Assembly (NCBI RefSeq): GCF_000382265.1
Contig: NZ_KB907984.1
Coordinates: 1 to 64,000 of the forward strand
Direction: 5' to 3'
Length of the DNA stretch: 64,000 nucleotides
Source: Yoonia vestfoldensis DSM 16212
GTDB taxonomy: Bacteria > Pseudomonadota > Alphaproteobacteria > Rhodobacterales > Rhodobacteraceae
Shown: in pieces, positions 27,623-36,732 of the stretch
Layout: every line of letters begins with the position of its first letter
How positions within the stretch are numbered: position 1 is the first letter of the stretch
Made by a program: the position numbers and the translations under genes
Notes under the pieces: generated by a model
Database searches by the model: none
Seen by the model: the letters and a program-made list of their open reading frames with translations, nothing else
What the model was told of the DNA's origin: nothing

Positions 27623-28263
27623 GCGATTACGCCCCGCCCCAAGACCCGCTTGTCATCCTCCACCACGACCATCAGGTGCTGCTGGTCGATAAACCCAGCG
27701 GGCTGCTGAGCGTGCCGGGCAAAGGCGAGGATCTGGCGGATTGCCTGATCGCGCGGGTGCAGCGGGTGTTTCCCGACGCATTGCTGGTGCATCGGCTCGA
27801 CCGTGACACATCGGGCGTGATGATCTTTGCGCTGACCCCCCATGCGCAGCGCCATCTGGGCCTGCAATTCGAGAACCGTCAGACCAAGAAAACCTATGTT
27901 GCGCGTGTCTGGGGTGAAATCGCGGACAAGACCGGCACCGTCGATCTGCCGCTGATCGTCGATTGGCCGAACCGCCCCTTGCAGATGGTGGACCACGAAA
28001 ACGGCCGCTCCGCCGTGACCGATTGGCGCGTCGTGCGCACAGGCGGCAATGAGACCCGCGTGCGGCTGATGCCCAAAACAGGCCGGTCACACCAGCTGCG
28101 CGTGCATATGCTGGCACTGGGCCATCCGATTCTGGGCGATCCATTCTATGCGACGGGTCCTGCACGCGACCATCCGCGCCTGATGCTGCATTCCGAGACA
28201 TTGCAGTTCCGTCACCCCGATGGCGGGCAGGGGATGCGCATAACCGCGAAGTGCCCCTTCTAG
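27619..28263 (+). CDS. rluA: RluA-family 23S rRNA/tRNA pseudouridine synthase
   Basis: A 214-residue pseudouridine synthase. The catalytic motif HRLDRDTSG is at 58-66 (Asp61), with KPSGLLSVPG before it and GRSHQLRVHMLALGHPILGD after it. The short length without an S4 domain fits RluA (23S rRNA U746 and tRNA U32 in E. coli) rather than RluC or RluD; the exact target is inferred. The GTG start overlaps the yggS stop by GTGA. Confidence 0.9.
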   Translation: MSDYAPPQDPLVILHHDHQVLLVDKPSGLLSVPGKGEDLADCLIARVQRVFPDALLVHRLDRDTSGVMIFALTPHAQRHLGLQFENRQTKKTYVARVWGEIADKTGTVDLPLIVDWPNRPLQMVDHENGRSAVTDWRVVRTGGNETRVRLMPKTGRSHQLRVHMLALGHPILGDPFYATGPARDHPRLMLHSETLQFRHPDGGQGMRITAKCPF

Positions 28264-28280
28264 ACACCCCGCGATCAATC

Positions 28281-28350
28281 GCCAGAAAACATGCGGCGAT
28301 ACTCTTTGACAAACTGCCGCAAAACACGCGGCGCTACTCTTTCACAACAC
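28281..28350. repeat. Tandem pair of 35-bp imperfect repeats
   Basis: Two adjacent 35-bp units (28281-28315 and 28316-28350) match at 27 positions. Both contain AAAACA-GCGGCG-TACTCTTT, with single differences. They fill the space between the stops of two convergent genes. No hairpin with a T-run is formed. They may be a slippage duplication or a protein-binding array. Confidence 0.75.
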
Positions 28351-28359
28351 ATCCCGACC

Positions 28360-28956
28360 TCAGGCGGTCAGGAATTCCTGTACGGCGGCAATTTCGCTTT
28401 GCGCGATGCCGTGACCGCCCGTGTGCCAATGCACCTGCACGTCCGCGCCCTGTGCGGTCAGATAGCCCGCCAACGCATGGGTCAGGTCGGACGGGCAGAT
28501 CGGGTCATTCTCGCCCGCCGTGATCAGCACGCGCCGCCCGTTCAGGCCGGGCTGCGGGGCGGGGTTGAAGGGAATCAGCGGGTGCATCAGAATCAGATCA
28601 TCGACCAGACCCGGTTCCAGCATCGCCACCGAGGCAAGGATGTTCGCCCCGTTGGAATAGCCCAGCCCGATGGTGCGCGGCGCATTTGTGCCGCTGACCT
28701 CGGCCGCGATGAAATCCGCCATGGCGCGAGTGCGCAGGGCGAGATCGTCCATGTCATAGACGCCTTCGCCGGTGCGCTTGAAATACCGCGCCGCCCCGTG
28801 TTCGGACACATCCCCGCGCGGTGATATGACATGCGCGCCGGGCATCAGCTGTTCCGCGAAATCGTGGAACTGGCTTTCCGACCCGCCGGTGCCGTGAAAG
28901 GTCAGGAACAGCGGTGCGCCCGCTGCCCCCGTCGTGCGTTTTGCGTGATAGGTCAT
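28360..28956 (-). CDS. Alpha/beta hydrolase, MhqD-like
   Basis: A 198-residue carboxylesterase/dienelactone-hydrolase-type enzyme: the HGTGG oxyanion motif is at about 21-25, the nucleophile serine in GYSNG, an aspartate in ITAGENDPICP and a histidine in TGGHGI. In Bacillus the homologue MhqD is paired with the ring-cleaving dioxygenase MhqO in resistance to quinones. The same pairing appears here, with this gene starting one base after the stop of the dioxygenase gene. It probably hydrolyses a ring-cleavage product; the substrate is inferred. Confidence 0.85.
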   Translation of the reverse strand: MTYHAKRTTGAAGAPLFLTFHGTGGSESQFHDFAEQLMPGAHVISPRGDVSEHGAARYFKRTGEGVYDMDDLALRTRAMADFIAAEVSGTNAPRTIGLGYSNGANILASVAMLEPGLVDDLILMHPLIPFNPAPQPGLNGRRVLITAGENDPICPSDLTHALAGYLTAQGADVQVHWHTGGHGIAQSEIAAVQEFLTA

Positions 28957-28957
28957 G

Positions 28958-29887
28958 TTACCCTTCCAGCGGTTCCAGCAGGTTTTCCAACTGCGTCCGC
29001 AGATGTTCGTGCTGGCTTGGCAGTTTCAGCGCCTCACCAAGGTTTGCGGTATCCTCGTCGCGGGCAAAGCCCGGTTCGTTCGTCGCCACCTCGAACAGCA
29101 CACCGCCGGGCGTGCGGAAATAGATCGCGTAGAAATAGTCGCGGTCGATGACCGGCGTGACCTGATAGCCCGTGTCAAGAAGCGCCTCGCGCACTTCCAA
29201 CTGTCGCGCGCGGTTGTCCACGGCAAAGGCGATGTGGTGCACCGATCCTGCCCCCTGCGCCGCACGTGGCGCGGAGGGTGTCACCTCGATGTCGATGGCA
29301 TTGGCGTCATTGCCGCCCGGCACGATAAAGCGGGTCACGTTGTTTTCGCTGTCCAGCTTTTCATAGCCCATGAAGCGCAGCAATTCCGCGCTCGCATCGC
29401 CATCGCGCAGGCGCATGTCGGTCGAATGAAAGCCGCGGATCGCGATATCCTCGCTCACGCCGTTGCCGGTCCAGGGGGTGCGGTCATCGTTGCGTTCCAC
29501 CAGCGCGAACTGATCGCCGTCAGGGCCGTTGAACAGCACACGCTTTTCACCGAACCGGGTGTCCTGTGACACGCCATCGGTTTCGAACGTGGCCAGCCGG
29601 TCCAGCCATGCCTGCGATGTGCCTGTGGGGATGGCAAAGGACGTGCGCCCGACTTCACCCGCGCCAGCGCGTCCGCGTCCGGCGTTGGGGAAGGGGAAAT
29701 AGGTCATCACAGTACCGACGCTGCCGGTCTCGTCACCGTAATACAGGTGATAGACGTCGGGCGCGTCGAAATTGACCGTCTGCTTGACCCGTCGCAGGCC
29801 AAGGACGTTGGTGAAGAAAGCGTTGTTTTCGCGGGCACCACTGGCAAGTGATGTGACGTGGTGCAGCCCATTTATTTGCTTGATCAT
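28958..29887 (-). CDS. Ring-cleaving dioxygenase, MhqO-like (glyoxalase fold)
   Basis: A 309-residue vicinal-oxygen-chelate protein made of two glyoxalase modules. Metal ligands are suggested by GLHHVTSLA near the N terminus, SVHHIAFAVD in the second half and GGVLFEVAT. This layout is that of MhqO/PcpA-type hydroquinone dioxygenases, which open quinol rings. AAGGAGACG precedes the ATG, and a further 90 bases of open frame upstream are ignored. The gene is followed at once by the MhqD-like hydrolase. A TTATCC-GGATAA dyad overlaps its leader. Confidence 0.85.
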   Translation of the reverse strand: MIKQINGLHHVTSLASGARENNAFFTNVLGLRRVKQTVNFDAPDVYHLYYGDETGSVGTVMTYFPFPNAGRGRAGAGEVGRTSFAIPTGTSQAWLDRLATFETDGVSQDTRFGEKRVLFNGPDGDQFALVERNDDRTPWTGNGVSEDIAIRGFHSTDMRLRDGDASAELLRFMGYEKLDSENNVTRFIVPGGNDANAIDIEVTPSAPRAAQGAGSVHHIAFAVDNRARQLEVREALLDTGYQVTPVIDRDYFYAIYFRTPGGVLFEVATNEPGFARDEDTANLGEALKLPSQHEHLRTQLENLLEPLEG

Positions 29888-29898
29888 GGTTCGTCTCC

Positions 29899-29916
29899 TT
29901 ATCCGTTGGGGGATAA
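29899..29916. promoter_or_regulatory. Possible operator: TTATCC-N6-GGATAA dyad before the dioxygenase gene
   Basis: A perfect 6-bp inverted repeat with a 6-base spacer lies 11 bases upstream of the mhqO-like start codon, between the aldehyde dehydrogenase gene and the dioxygenase gene. In Bacillus the MhqR repressor controls the homologous genes; no such regulator is in the window, so binding by a regulator is only inferred. It could also occlude the ribosome site as an RNA hairpin. Confidence 0.4.
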
Positions 29917-29950
29917 ATAGAGGATTCCACGACGCACTAAATAGCAGCGA

Positions 29951-29969
29951 GCGCACCAGATCGGTGCGC
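29951..29969 (-). terminator. Weak hairpin after the aldehyde dehydrogenase
   Basis: GCGCACC-AGATC-GGTGCGC is a perfect 7-bp stem just downstream of the aldehyde dehydrogenase stop on the minus strand. There is no continuous T-run behind it, so it may slow rather than stop transcription, leaving the dioxygenase genes partly read through from upstream. Confidence 0.4.
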
Positions 29970-29983
29970 CCGCGCACATGAGC

Positions 29984-31423
29984 TTATTCTGCGGCCCAGC
30001 CAGAGATCGCCTTGACCTCCAGAAACTCCTCGATGCCCCAGACGCCGCCTTCGCGGGCGCGGCCGGACATCTTCATCCCGCCGAACGGCGCACCAGCCCC
30101 GCGCGATTTGCCGTTCATCTCGATCATGCCCGCCCTGAGCGCACGGGCCATGCGGTTGCGACGCGCGCCGTCCTGCGACTGGACATAGTTCGTCAGGCCG
30201 TAGGGCGTATCGTTGGCGATGGCGATGGCCTCTTCCTCGGTGTCGAAGGGGATGATCGACAGAACGGGGCCAAAGATTTCCTCGCGCGCGATACGCATCT
30301 GGTTGTTCACATCGGCAAAGACCGTGGGGCGGACGTAATAGCCGCGGTTCATCCCTTCGGGCAGGCCGGAGCCACCCGCGACAAGCCGCGCACCTTCGTC
30401 GATGCCGACCTGGATCATGGTCTGGATCTGGTCCCATTGCCTGCGGTTGACGACAGGCCCGATATGGCGGCCGGGTTCAGAGGCCGGACCAACACCGATG
30501 CTGTTGGCGATTTCGGCGGCGGCTTCGACGGTCTGGTCATAGATCGACCGCTCGACCAGCATCCGCGTCGGTGCGTTGCAGGACTGGCCGGAATTGTCCA
30601 TGCAATGCAGTACGCCGCGTTTGACCGCCCTTTCATCCGCATCTGCAAAGATCACGTTGGCCCCCTTGCCACCGAGTTCCAGCGTCACCCGCTTGAGCGT
30701 TTCGGCGGCGGCGAGCGAGATAGCTTTGCCCGCGCGGGTCGATCCGGTGAAGCTGATCATCGAGACATCCTCGTGCCGCGACAACTGGCTGCCGACACCC
30801 ATGCCGTCGCCGTTCACAAGGTTGAACACACCAGCAGGCACGCCCGCGTCATGCACGAATTCCGCGAACAGCAGCGAGGACAGCGGCGCTTCTTCGGAGG
30901 GTTTCAGCACGATGGTGCAACCGGCCAGCAGCGCGGGGATCACCTTGAGCGTGACCTGGTTCATCGGCCAGTTCCACGGCGTGATCAACCCGACGACGCC
31001 GATCGGCTCCAGCGCGATCCGGTCGTTGGGCGCATGCGGGCCCAGCGGTTTGATCCATTCGATATGTTCAAATGCTTTCAGGAAGTTTTCCAGATGCCAC
31101 GGCAGACACGGGGCCTGATCGTTGCGCGCCATGTCGATCGGCGCACCCATTTCCAGACTGATCGCCTGCGCCATTTCTTCGGCGCGGGCTTCATACTGGG
31201 CCAGAATACCGCGGACGTAATCCGCGCGTTTCGCGGGGTCGGTCGCAGACCACGCGGGCAAGGCCGCGCTGGCGGCGGCGACGGCGGCGTTCGTATCGGC
31301 GTGATCACCCAAGGAAATGACAGCGCAAACCTCCTCGGTCGATGGGTCGATGACGTCATGGTCGTGGGGTTTGGCGGGCGCAACCCATGCACCGTTGATA
31401 TAGAAATTGCGTTGTTCGATCAT
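29984..31423 (-). CDS. NAD(P)-dependent aldehyde dehydrogenase
   Basis: A 479-residue aldehyde dehydrogenase. The cofactor-site glutamate region reads LELGGKGANVIFADAD, the nucleophile cysteine is in NSGQSCNAPTRMLVE, and the NAD pocket begins at GLITPWNWPMNQ. It oxidises aldehydes to acids; the substrate is unknown. AGGAGAG before the ATG fixes the start. It lies upstream of the mhqO/mhqD-like pair in the same direction and diverges from a 1-Cys peroxiredoxin, giving a group of genes suited to reactive carbonyl, quinone and peroxide stress. Confidence 0.95.
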   Translation of the reverse strand: MIEQRNFYINGAWVAPAKPHDHDVIDPSTEEVCAVISLGDHADTNAAVAAASAALPAWSATDPAKRADYVRGILAQYEARAEEMAQAISLEMGAPIDMARNDQAPCLPWHLENFLKAFEHIEWIKPLGPHAPNDRIALEPIGVVGLITPWNWPMNQVTLKVIPALLAGCTIVLKPSEEAPLSSLLFAEFVHDAGVPAGVFNLVNGDGMGVGSQLSRHEDVSMISFTGSTRAGKAISLAAAETLKRVTLELGGKGANVIFADADERAVKRGVLHCMDNSGQSCNAPTRMLVERSIYDQTVEAAAEIANSIGVGPASEPGRHIGPVVNRRQWDQIQTMIQVGIDEGARLVAGGSGLPEGMNRGYYVRPTVFADVNNQMRIAREEIFGPVLSIIPFDTEEEAIAIANDTPYGLTNYVQSQDGARRNRMARALRAGMIEMNGKSRGAGAPFGGMKMSGRAREGGVWGIEEFLEVKAISGWAAE

Positions 31424-31546
31424 GATCTCTCTCCTGCACTTTGGCAAAGGTGTGGCATCTGCCCCGTTCCGGCGCAAGCGGCTGTGGCACAAGTGCCCGA
31501 CCGTTCCTATGTAATGGGTGTAACCCTGAAATGAAGGAGCATCCCA

Positions 31547-32194
31547 ATGGGCCTGCGCATCAATGATACAATCCCTGATCTGACCGTCGAAACCGATCAG
31601 GGCACAATCAAACTGCATGACTGGATCGGCGACAGCTGGGCGATCCTGTTTTCGCACCCCAAGGATTTCACGCCGGTCTGCACGACGGAATTCGGCGCTG
31701 TCGCCCAGCTGGCCGATGAATGGGCCAAGCGCGGCACCAAGGTCATGGGCATCAGCGTCGACGGGGTCGAGGACCACAAGAAGTGGAAGCATGACATCGA
31801 AACATTCGCTGACGCCAAGGCGGGATTTCCGATCATCGCGGACGAGGATCTGACCGTCGCCAAGGCCTTCGACATGCTGCCCGCTGACGCCTATCTGCCC
31901 GATGGGCGGACGCCTGCCGATAGCGCGACCGTGCGGGCGGTGTTCATCATCGGGCCGGACAAGAAGCTGAAACTCTCGATGACCTACCCCATGAACGTCG
32001 GGCGCAATTTCGCCGAGGTGCTACGCGCATTGGACGGATTGCAGACCGCCAATGGCAAGGGTGTCGCGACGCCCGCCAACTGGAACGTCGGCGATGACGT
32101 GATCATCCCCGCCACCGTCAGCAATGAAGATGCGAAGGCAAAGTTCGGTGATTTCACCACCGTGTTCCCGTATCTGCGTACGACCAAGCTGTAA
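31547..32194 (+). CDS. 1-Cys peroxiredoxin (Prx6 type)
   Basis: A 215-residue peroxiredoxin. The peroxidatic cysteine is Cys45 in PVCTTEFG and no other cysteine exists in the chain, so it is a true 1-Cys enzyme of the Prx6 group. The C-terminal extension after residue 165 (with GKGVATPANW) also fits Prx6. It reduces hydrogen peroxide and organic hydroperoxides in the cytoplasm, with an external thiol donor. GGAG precedes the ATG. It diverges from the aldehyde dehydrogenase across a 123-base region containing GGGT-GTA-ACCC. Confidence 0.95.
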   Translation: MGLRINDTIPDLTVETDQGTIKLHDWIGDSWAILFSHPKDFTPVCTTEFGAVAQLADEWAKRGTKVMGISVDGVEDHKKWKHDIETFADAKAGFPIIADEDLTVAKAFDMLPADAYLPDGRTPADSATVRAVFIIGPDKKLKLSMTYPMNVGRNFAEVLRALDGLQTANGKGVATPANWNVGDDVIIPATVSNEDAKAKFGDFTTVFPYLRTTKL

Positions 32195-32201
32195 GAACGA
32201 C

Positions 32202-32232
32202 AAAGGCCCCGGTATCTTGCCGGGGCCTTTTC
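32202..32232. terminator. Bidirectional intrinsic terminator between peroxiredoxin and outer-membrane protein genes
   Basis: AAAGGCCCCGG-TATCTTG-CCGGGGCCTTTT: a 10-bp GC-rich stem flanked by A and T runs on both sides. It lies between two convergent genes, so it can end transcription from both. Confidence 0.93.
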
Positions 32233-32247
32233 GCGGGTGCTTCGGTC

Positions 32248-32841
32248 TTAGTAGGAATAGCTGACCGCGAAGCCGATGTAGGGGAATACGGGAACATCGG
32301 ACAGGTCGGCATTCGCTTCTGCAATGCTGTCGATTGCATCTTCGTCGGTCGTGTCTGAAGAGATTTCCAACGACGATACGATCACGCCGACATCACCAGA
32401 AAAAGCCCAGCCGCTGCCGAATGGATATTTGAAACCCGTTGTGATCATCGGTGCGATCTCGTTTTCAAACGCCACCTTGCCTTCATAGACGGTGCCCTCG
32501 TCGTCGAAGGTGCCGCTCAGTTCCGTGTTCGACAGGAACAGGCCCGCCGACAACCGCCATGCATTCGACAGTGGATAGTAATCCCCGACGACTGCAAAGC
32601 CGCCCAATTCCAACGTGCCGTCGGCTGTAAAATCGTCATCGTCGAACGTATCGTTAATGTCGGGAGCGCCCATGACGATGGCACGGATGCCGATATTTGG
32701 CTGGATTTCATACTCACCCTGTAACGCGTAACCAAAGCTCGTCAGGCCGACACCGACCGACACGTCGCTGAAGTCCTGCGCCTGCGTAGCAGCACCTGTT
32801 AAACAAGCGACCAACGCCGCCGAAATGGTATTTGTTTTCAT
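32248..32841 (-). CDS. Outer-membrane beta-barrel protein
   Basis: A 197-residue exported protein with a signal peptide (LVACLTGAATQA, cleavage near residue 21) and a mature chain of alternating strands that ends with FAVSYSY, an aromatic C terminus typical of barrel proteins. The segments ALQGEYEIQPNIGIRAIVMG and VVGDYYPLSNAWRLSAGLFL suggest an eight-strand barrel, comparable with the OmpA/OmpW-like small barrels. AGGAGGGGTC precedes the ATG. Function is unknown. It is strongly acidic, like the porin. Confidence 0.8.
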   Translation of the reverse strand: MKTNTISAALVACLTGAATQAQDFSDVSVGVGLTSFGYALQGEYEIQPNIGIRAIVMGAPDINDTFDDDDFTADGTLELGGFAVVGDYYPLSNAWRLSAGLFLSNTELSGTFDDEGTVYEGKVAFENEIAPMITTGFKYPFGSGWAFSGDVGVIVSSLEISSDTTDEDAIDSIAEANADLSDVPVFPYIGFAVSYSY

Positions 32842-32977
32842 GAATGACCCCTCCTGAAGGCGATGACGCAACGTCAAGCCTTCACAACATATGGGAACAT
32901 TTTTGACCCGCACACCCGATAATAGCGGCGTTTCTGCAGTTCTTTCGAAATTGTCGTATCAATACAACACCCAAAAC

Positions 32978-33008
32978 GCAAAACACCCGGCCAACGGCCG
33001 GGTGTTTG
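32978..33008 (-). terminator. Intrinsic terminator after pnp
   Basis: On the minus strand AAACACCCGGCC-GTT-GGCCGGGTGTTTT forms a 12-bp stem with a three-base loop and a T-run that continues as GCGTTTT. It ends transcription of pnp. Confidence 0.92.
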
Positions 33009-33035
33009 ACGTAAAATTAAGCGTTGGCGCACAAA

Positions 33036-35171
33036 CTACTCCTCTGCTGCCTCTTCCTTGGCCATTTCCTGACCGGTGGCCTGATCGACCATCTTCATTG
33101 CCAGACGGACCTTGCCGCGATCGTCGAAGCCCAGCAGTTTGACCCAGACTTCCTGACCTTCCTTCAGCACATCCGACGGATGGTTCAGGCGCTTGTTCTC
33201 GATCTGGGACACATGGACCAGACCGTCACGCTTGCCAAAGAAGTTCACGAAAGCGCCGAAATCGACCAGTTTGACCACGGTGCCCTTGTAGATCTTGCCT
33301 TCTTCGGGTTCGGCCACGATCGAATAGATCATGTCATAGGCGCGCTTGATCGCCTCGGCATCGTTCGATGCCAGCTTGATCACGCCGTCATCGTTGATAT
33401 CGACCTTTGCACCCGATGTTTCCACGATCTCGCGGATGACCTTGCCGCCGGAACCGATGACTTCACGGATCTTGTCGACGGGGATCTGCATGGTTTCGAT
33501 CTTGGGCGCATGGACGCTGAATTCCTGTGCGCCGGTCAGCGCCTTGGACATTTCGCCCAGGATATGCAGACGGCCTGCCTTGGCCTGTTCCAGTGCTTTC
33601 TTCATGATCTCGGGCGTGATGCCTGCGATCTTGATATCCATCTGGAGCGAGGTGATCCCGTTTTCGGTGCCCGCAACCTTGAAGTCCATGTCGCCAAGGT
33701 GGTCTTCGTCACCCAGAATATCGGACAGCACGGCATAGGATCCGTCGTCTTCCATGACCAGACCCATCGCCACACCGGCGACAGGGGCTTTCAGCGGCAC
33801 GCCTGCGTCCATCATGGACAAGGAGCCACCACAGACCGACGCCATCGAGGAAGAGCCGTTGGATTCAGTGATTTCGGACACGATGCGGATCGTGTATGGG
33901 AAATCGGTCGGCGCAGGCAGAACCGCCTGGAGCGCACGCCACGCCAGCTTGCCATGGCCGATTTCGCGGCGACCGGGGGAACCGACGCGCCCGACTTCGC
34001 CCACCGAATAGGGGGGGAAGTTGTAGTGCAGCATGAAGTTGGTTTTATACATGCCGGTCAGCGAGTCGATCATCTGTTCGTCATCGCCGGTGCCCAGCGT
34101 GGTCACGACCAGACCTTGCGTTTCACCACGGGTGAACAGGGCCGACCCGTGGGTGCGGGGCAGGATGCCGGTTTCCGACACGATTGGGCGGATCTGGTCG
34201 AGCGCGCGGCCGTCGATGCGGCGGCCATGCTTGACCACGTCACCGCGCAGCACGGCGGATTCCAGTTTCTTGAGCGCGGGGCCAAGGTTGGTGTCGGCCT
34301 GCTGGTCTTCGGTCAGCGCGGCGACGATATCGGCCTTGGCGGCGGACACGGCGCTGGTGCGTTCCTGCTTGTCAGTGATCGCATAGGCGGCGCGCATCTT
34401 GTCTTCGCCTGCGGATTTCACGGCGGCGTAAAGCTCCGAATAATCCTCTGGCTGGAAATCGAAGGGCTCCTTGGCGCAATCTTCGGCCAGATCGATGATC
34501 AGGTCGATGACCGGCTGGATCTGCTCATGCGCGAAAGTCACCGCGCCGAGCATTTCCTCTTCGGTCAGCTCGTAGGCTTCGGATTCGACCATCATCACGG
34601 CGTCTTTGGTGCCGGCGACAACCAGATCAAGCCGCTGTTCGGGCTTGGTGCGCAGGTTGTGCATGTCGTCGATTTCGGGGTTCAGGATGTATTCGCCATC
34701 CACAAAACCCACGCGGCAGGCACCGATTGGCCCCATGAAGGGCGCACCGGAAATCGTCAGCGCAGCCGAGGCCGCGATCATCGCGATCATGTCGGGGTCG
34801 TTGACGCCGTCAAAGCTCAGCACGGTACACATCACCAAGACTTCGTTTTTGAAGCCGGGGACGAACAGCGGGCGGATCGGGCGGTCGATCAGGCGGGATG
34901 TCAGCGTCTCTTTTTCGGTGGGACGCGCTTCGCGCTTGAAAAAGCCGCCTGGCACTTTGCCGGCGGCATAATATTTCTCTTGGTAATGCACGGTCAGCGG
35001 GAAGAAGTCCTGCCCCGGCTTTTGTGCCTTGGCAAAGGTCACGTTCGCCATCACGCTGGTTTCGCCCAGCGTGGCAATGACCGACCCGTCAGCCTGACGG
35101 GCCACCTTGCCGGTTTCGAGTGTGAGCGTCTCTTCGCCCCACTGCATCGATTTTTTCACTTCGTTAAACAT
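33036..35171 (-). CDS. pnp: Polynucleotide phosphorylase
   Basis: A 711-residue 3'-5' phosphorolytic exoribonuclease, trimeric and part of the RNA degradosome. It has two RNase PH-like core domains, a KH domain containing [15 protein letters not shown] and a C-terminal S1 domain ([15 protein letters not shown]). Three ATG codons occur in tandem at the start; the third ([14 protein letters not shown]) has the best spacing from AGGAC and matches family length. Its usual upstream partner rpsO is about 1.2 kb away, separated by an oppositely oriented gene. Confidence 0.98.
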   Translation of the reverse strand: MFNEVKKSMQWGEETLTLETGKVARQADGSVIATLGETSVMANVTFAKAQKPGQDFFPLTVHYQEKYYAAGKVPGGFFKREARPTEKETLTSRLIDRPIRPLFVPGFKNEVLVMCTVLSFDGVNDPDMIAMIAASAALTISGAPFMGPIGACRVGFVDGEYILNPEIDDMHNLRTKPEQRLDLVVAGTKDAVMMVESEAYELTEEEMLGAVTFAHEQIQPVIDLIIDLAEDCAKEPFDFQPEDYSELYAAVKSAGEDKMRAAYAITDKQERTSAVSAAKADIVAALTEDQQADTNLGPALKKLESAVLRGDVVKHGRRIDGRALDQIRPIVSETGILPRTHGSALFTRGETQGLVVTTLGTGDDEQMIDSLTGMYKTNFMLHYNFPPYSVGEVGRVGSPGRREIGHGKLAWRALQAVLPAPTDFPYTIRIVSEITESNGSSSMASVCGGSLSMMDAGVPLKAPVAGVAMGLVMEDDGSYAVLSDILGDEDHLGDMDFKVAGTENGITSLQMDIKIAGITPEIMKKALEQAKAGRLHILGEMSKALTGAQEFSVHAPKIETMQIPVDKIREVIGSGGKVIREIVETSGAKVDINDDGVIKLASNDAEAIKRAYDMIYSIVAEPEEGKIYKGTVVKLVDFGAFVNFFGKRDGLVHVSQIENKRLNHPSDVLKEGQEVWVKLLGFDDRGKVRLAMKMVDQATGQEMAKEEAAEE

Positions 35172-35304
35172 CATCATGTCCTAGTCGGGCCGCGGCCCAT
35201 TTTGCGTAGGGGGCGTATTCCCCCTCATCCCTGTATCTTCTTTGTATCGGCGCTGGGATGCGGGCGCCGGGCTTCTCAAAGATAGGTGGGCCTTAGCGGA
35301 TATT

Positions 35305-35324
35305 GGCCTCTTTGGAAAGAGGCC
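35305..35324. repeat. Perfect 20-bp palindrome in the pnp / lipoprotein divergent region
   Basis: GGCCTCTTTGGAAAGAGGCC reads the same on both strands. It lies 134 bases upstream of pnp and 38 bases upstream of the nuclease-fold lipoprotein gene. In RNA from the minus strand it would form a hairpin in the pnp leader, where enterobacterial PNPase autoregulates through an RNase III-cut stem. As DNA it could be an operator. The function is inferred; the palindrome is seen. Confidence 0.6.
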
Positions 35325-35361
35325 CTAGGTTGAGGGGTATTGCCGCGGATCGGGGTCATGC

Positions 35362-36273
35362 ATGTTGAAAAAGTTTCTGACCGGGCTGGTCGGCCTGATC
35401 TTGGTTCTGGGGGCCGTCACGGGCTGCCAGCACGTGCGCAATTCCGGCAGTGACGCTGTGCCGCCCGCGCCCGCACAGGCGTTGCGGCTGGCGACATATA
35501 ATGTGCATTACATCATCTTGAGGCAGCAAACCGGCCCTTGGTCGGTGGGTGATTGGGAACGGCGCAAGGGGCCGCTTGATCTGGCGTTCAAGGCGGTGGA
35601 CGCCGATGTCATGGCGTTTCAGGAAATGGAAAGCTTTGGCGGCGGGTCACAAAGCGACGTGAACCTGACGCTGGATTGGCTTTTGGCCAACAACCCCGGT
35701 TATGCCGCTGCTGCCGTCGGTCCCGTTGATCAGTTCCCGTCGACCCAGCCGATCCTGTACCGCACCGACAGGATGCGGATGCTGGATCAGGGGTGGTTCT
35801 TTTTCTCGGACACGCCGGATGTGATCTATGCGCGGACCTTCAACGGGTCGTATCCCGCCTTTGCCTCTTGGGCCGAGTTTGAGGACAGTGCCACCGGCAC
35901 CCCGTTTCGCGTCGTCAACCTGCACACCGATTTCGCGAGCCTGTCGAACCGCGAACAATCCATCGCGCTGGTCGCGGAACGGATCAAACCGTGGATCGAC
36001 GCGGGCGAGGCTGTTTTCGTGATGGGCGATTTCAACGCGCGGCTGGGGTCGCCGATCCTTGGGCTCTTGTCCGATATCGGCGTCGAATACGCACCCGTGC
36101 AAGGGGCGACGTTCCATTTCAACCGCGGCATCAACCTGTTCGCCGCGATAGACCATATCGGCTATGCCGGTGGCGCAGCACTTGTCGGCGGGCCGTTCGT
36201 GTCGCGTGAAAAGTTCGACGGTGAATGGCCGACGGATCACTATCCTGTGGCGGCGGATTTTACCCTGCCATGA
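35362..36273 (+). CDS. Endonuclease/exonuclease/phosphatase-fold lipoprotein
   Basis: A 303-residue lipoprotein: lipobox VTGC (Cys22), then an EEP-superfamily catalytic domain with ATYNVHY near residue 44, the metal-binding glutamate in FQEME, GDFNAR in the middle and TDHYPVAADF at the end. These are the residues of DNase I-like phosphoesterases. Because of lipidation it should act in the periplasm or at the outer membrane, perhaps on extracellular DNA or on lipid or sugar phosphates. It sits opposite to and between rpsO and pnp. A terminator shared with rpsO follows. Confidence 0.88.
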   Translation: MLKKFLTGLVGLILVLGAVTGCQHVRNSGSDAVPPAPAQALRLATYNVHYIILRQQTGPWSVGDWERRKGPLDLAFKAVDADVMAFQEMESFGGGSQSDVNLTLDWLLANNPGYAAAAVGPVDQFPSTQPILYRTDRMRMLDQGWFFFSDTPDVIYARTFNGSYPAFASWAEFEDSATGTPFRVVNLHTDFASLSNREQSIALVAERIKPWIDAGEAVFVMGDFNARLGSPILGLLSDIGVEYAPVQGATFHFNRGINLFAAIDHIGYAGGAALVGGPFVSREKFDGEWPTDHYPVAADFTLP

Positions 36274-36275
36274 CC

Positions 36276-36307
36276 AAAAAAAACGCCCACCGGATGGCGG
36301 GCGTTTC
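36276..36307. terminator. Bidirectional terminator between the lipoprotein gene and rpsO
   Basis: AAAACGCCC-ACCGGATGGC-GGGCGTTT: an 8-bp stem with an eight-A run on the left, which becomes a T-run for the leftward rpsO transcript and makes it strongest in that direction. It also serves the rightward lipoprotein gene with three T. Confidence 0.9.
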
Positions 36308-36331
36308 TGCTGTCACAAGCGTTGACGCGGA

Positions 36332-36601
36332 TTACCGGCGCAGGCCCAGACGTTCGATCAGGCTCTGGTAGCGGGCTTCGTCCTTGGACTTGGTGTAGTC
36401 CAGAAGCTTGCGGCGCAGGGCGACCATTTTCAGCAGGCCACGGCGACCGTGGTTGTCTTTCTTGTGGGTCTTGAAGTGTTCCGTCAGCGTCGCGATGCGG
36501 CTGGACAGGATCGCAACTTGCACTTCGGGCGAACCGGTGTCGCCTTCTTTGGTTGCAAATTCTTTCATGATCCGTGTTTTTTCTTCGGCAGTAATCGACA
36601 T
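36332..36601 (-). CDS. rpsO: 30S ribosomal protein S15
   Basis: An 89-residue primary 16S-binding ribosomal protein. The core [17 protein letters not shown] and [18 protein letters not shown] blocks are intact and the length is normal. Initiation follows AAGGAGACC. It is separated from truB upstream by an RTX gene, a dehalogenase and DUF1643, and from pnp by an opposite-strand lipoprotein gene, unlike the compact truB-rpsO-pnp order in most bacteria. A terminator with a long T-run ends its transcript. Confidence 0.98.
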   Translation of the reverse strand: MSITAEEKTRIMKEFATKEGDTGSPEVQVAILSSRIATLTEHFKTHKKDNHGRRGLLKMVALRRKLLDYTKSKDEARYQSLIERLGLRR

Positions 36602-36732
36602 CGGGGTCTCCTTGTCTAAGGGTGAATGGCGCAGGCCGGGATGTCGTCCAGCAAGGCCCGTGGAGGTGCCGCCCGGAAGATTCCCGCGCGGATGGCTGCC
36701 TATAAGGGGATTTGGCGCAAAAGGAAAGGGAT

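Noticed and set aside
33024..35285. 753-codon open frame on the plus strand
   Set aside because: It is antisense to pnp; the pnp protein is fully conserved, so the opposite frame is a by-product of GC-rich codons.
36568..36597. TGATCC-N18-TAATCG resembling an RpoE promoter
   Set aside because: It lies inside the 5' end of rpsO facing away from it, with no rightward gene behind it; most likely a chance match.
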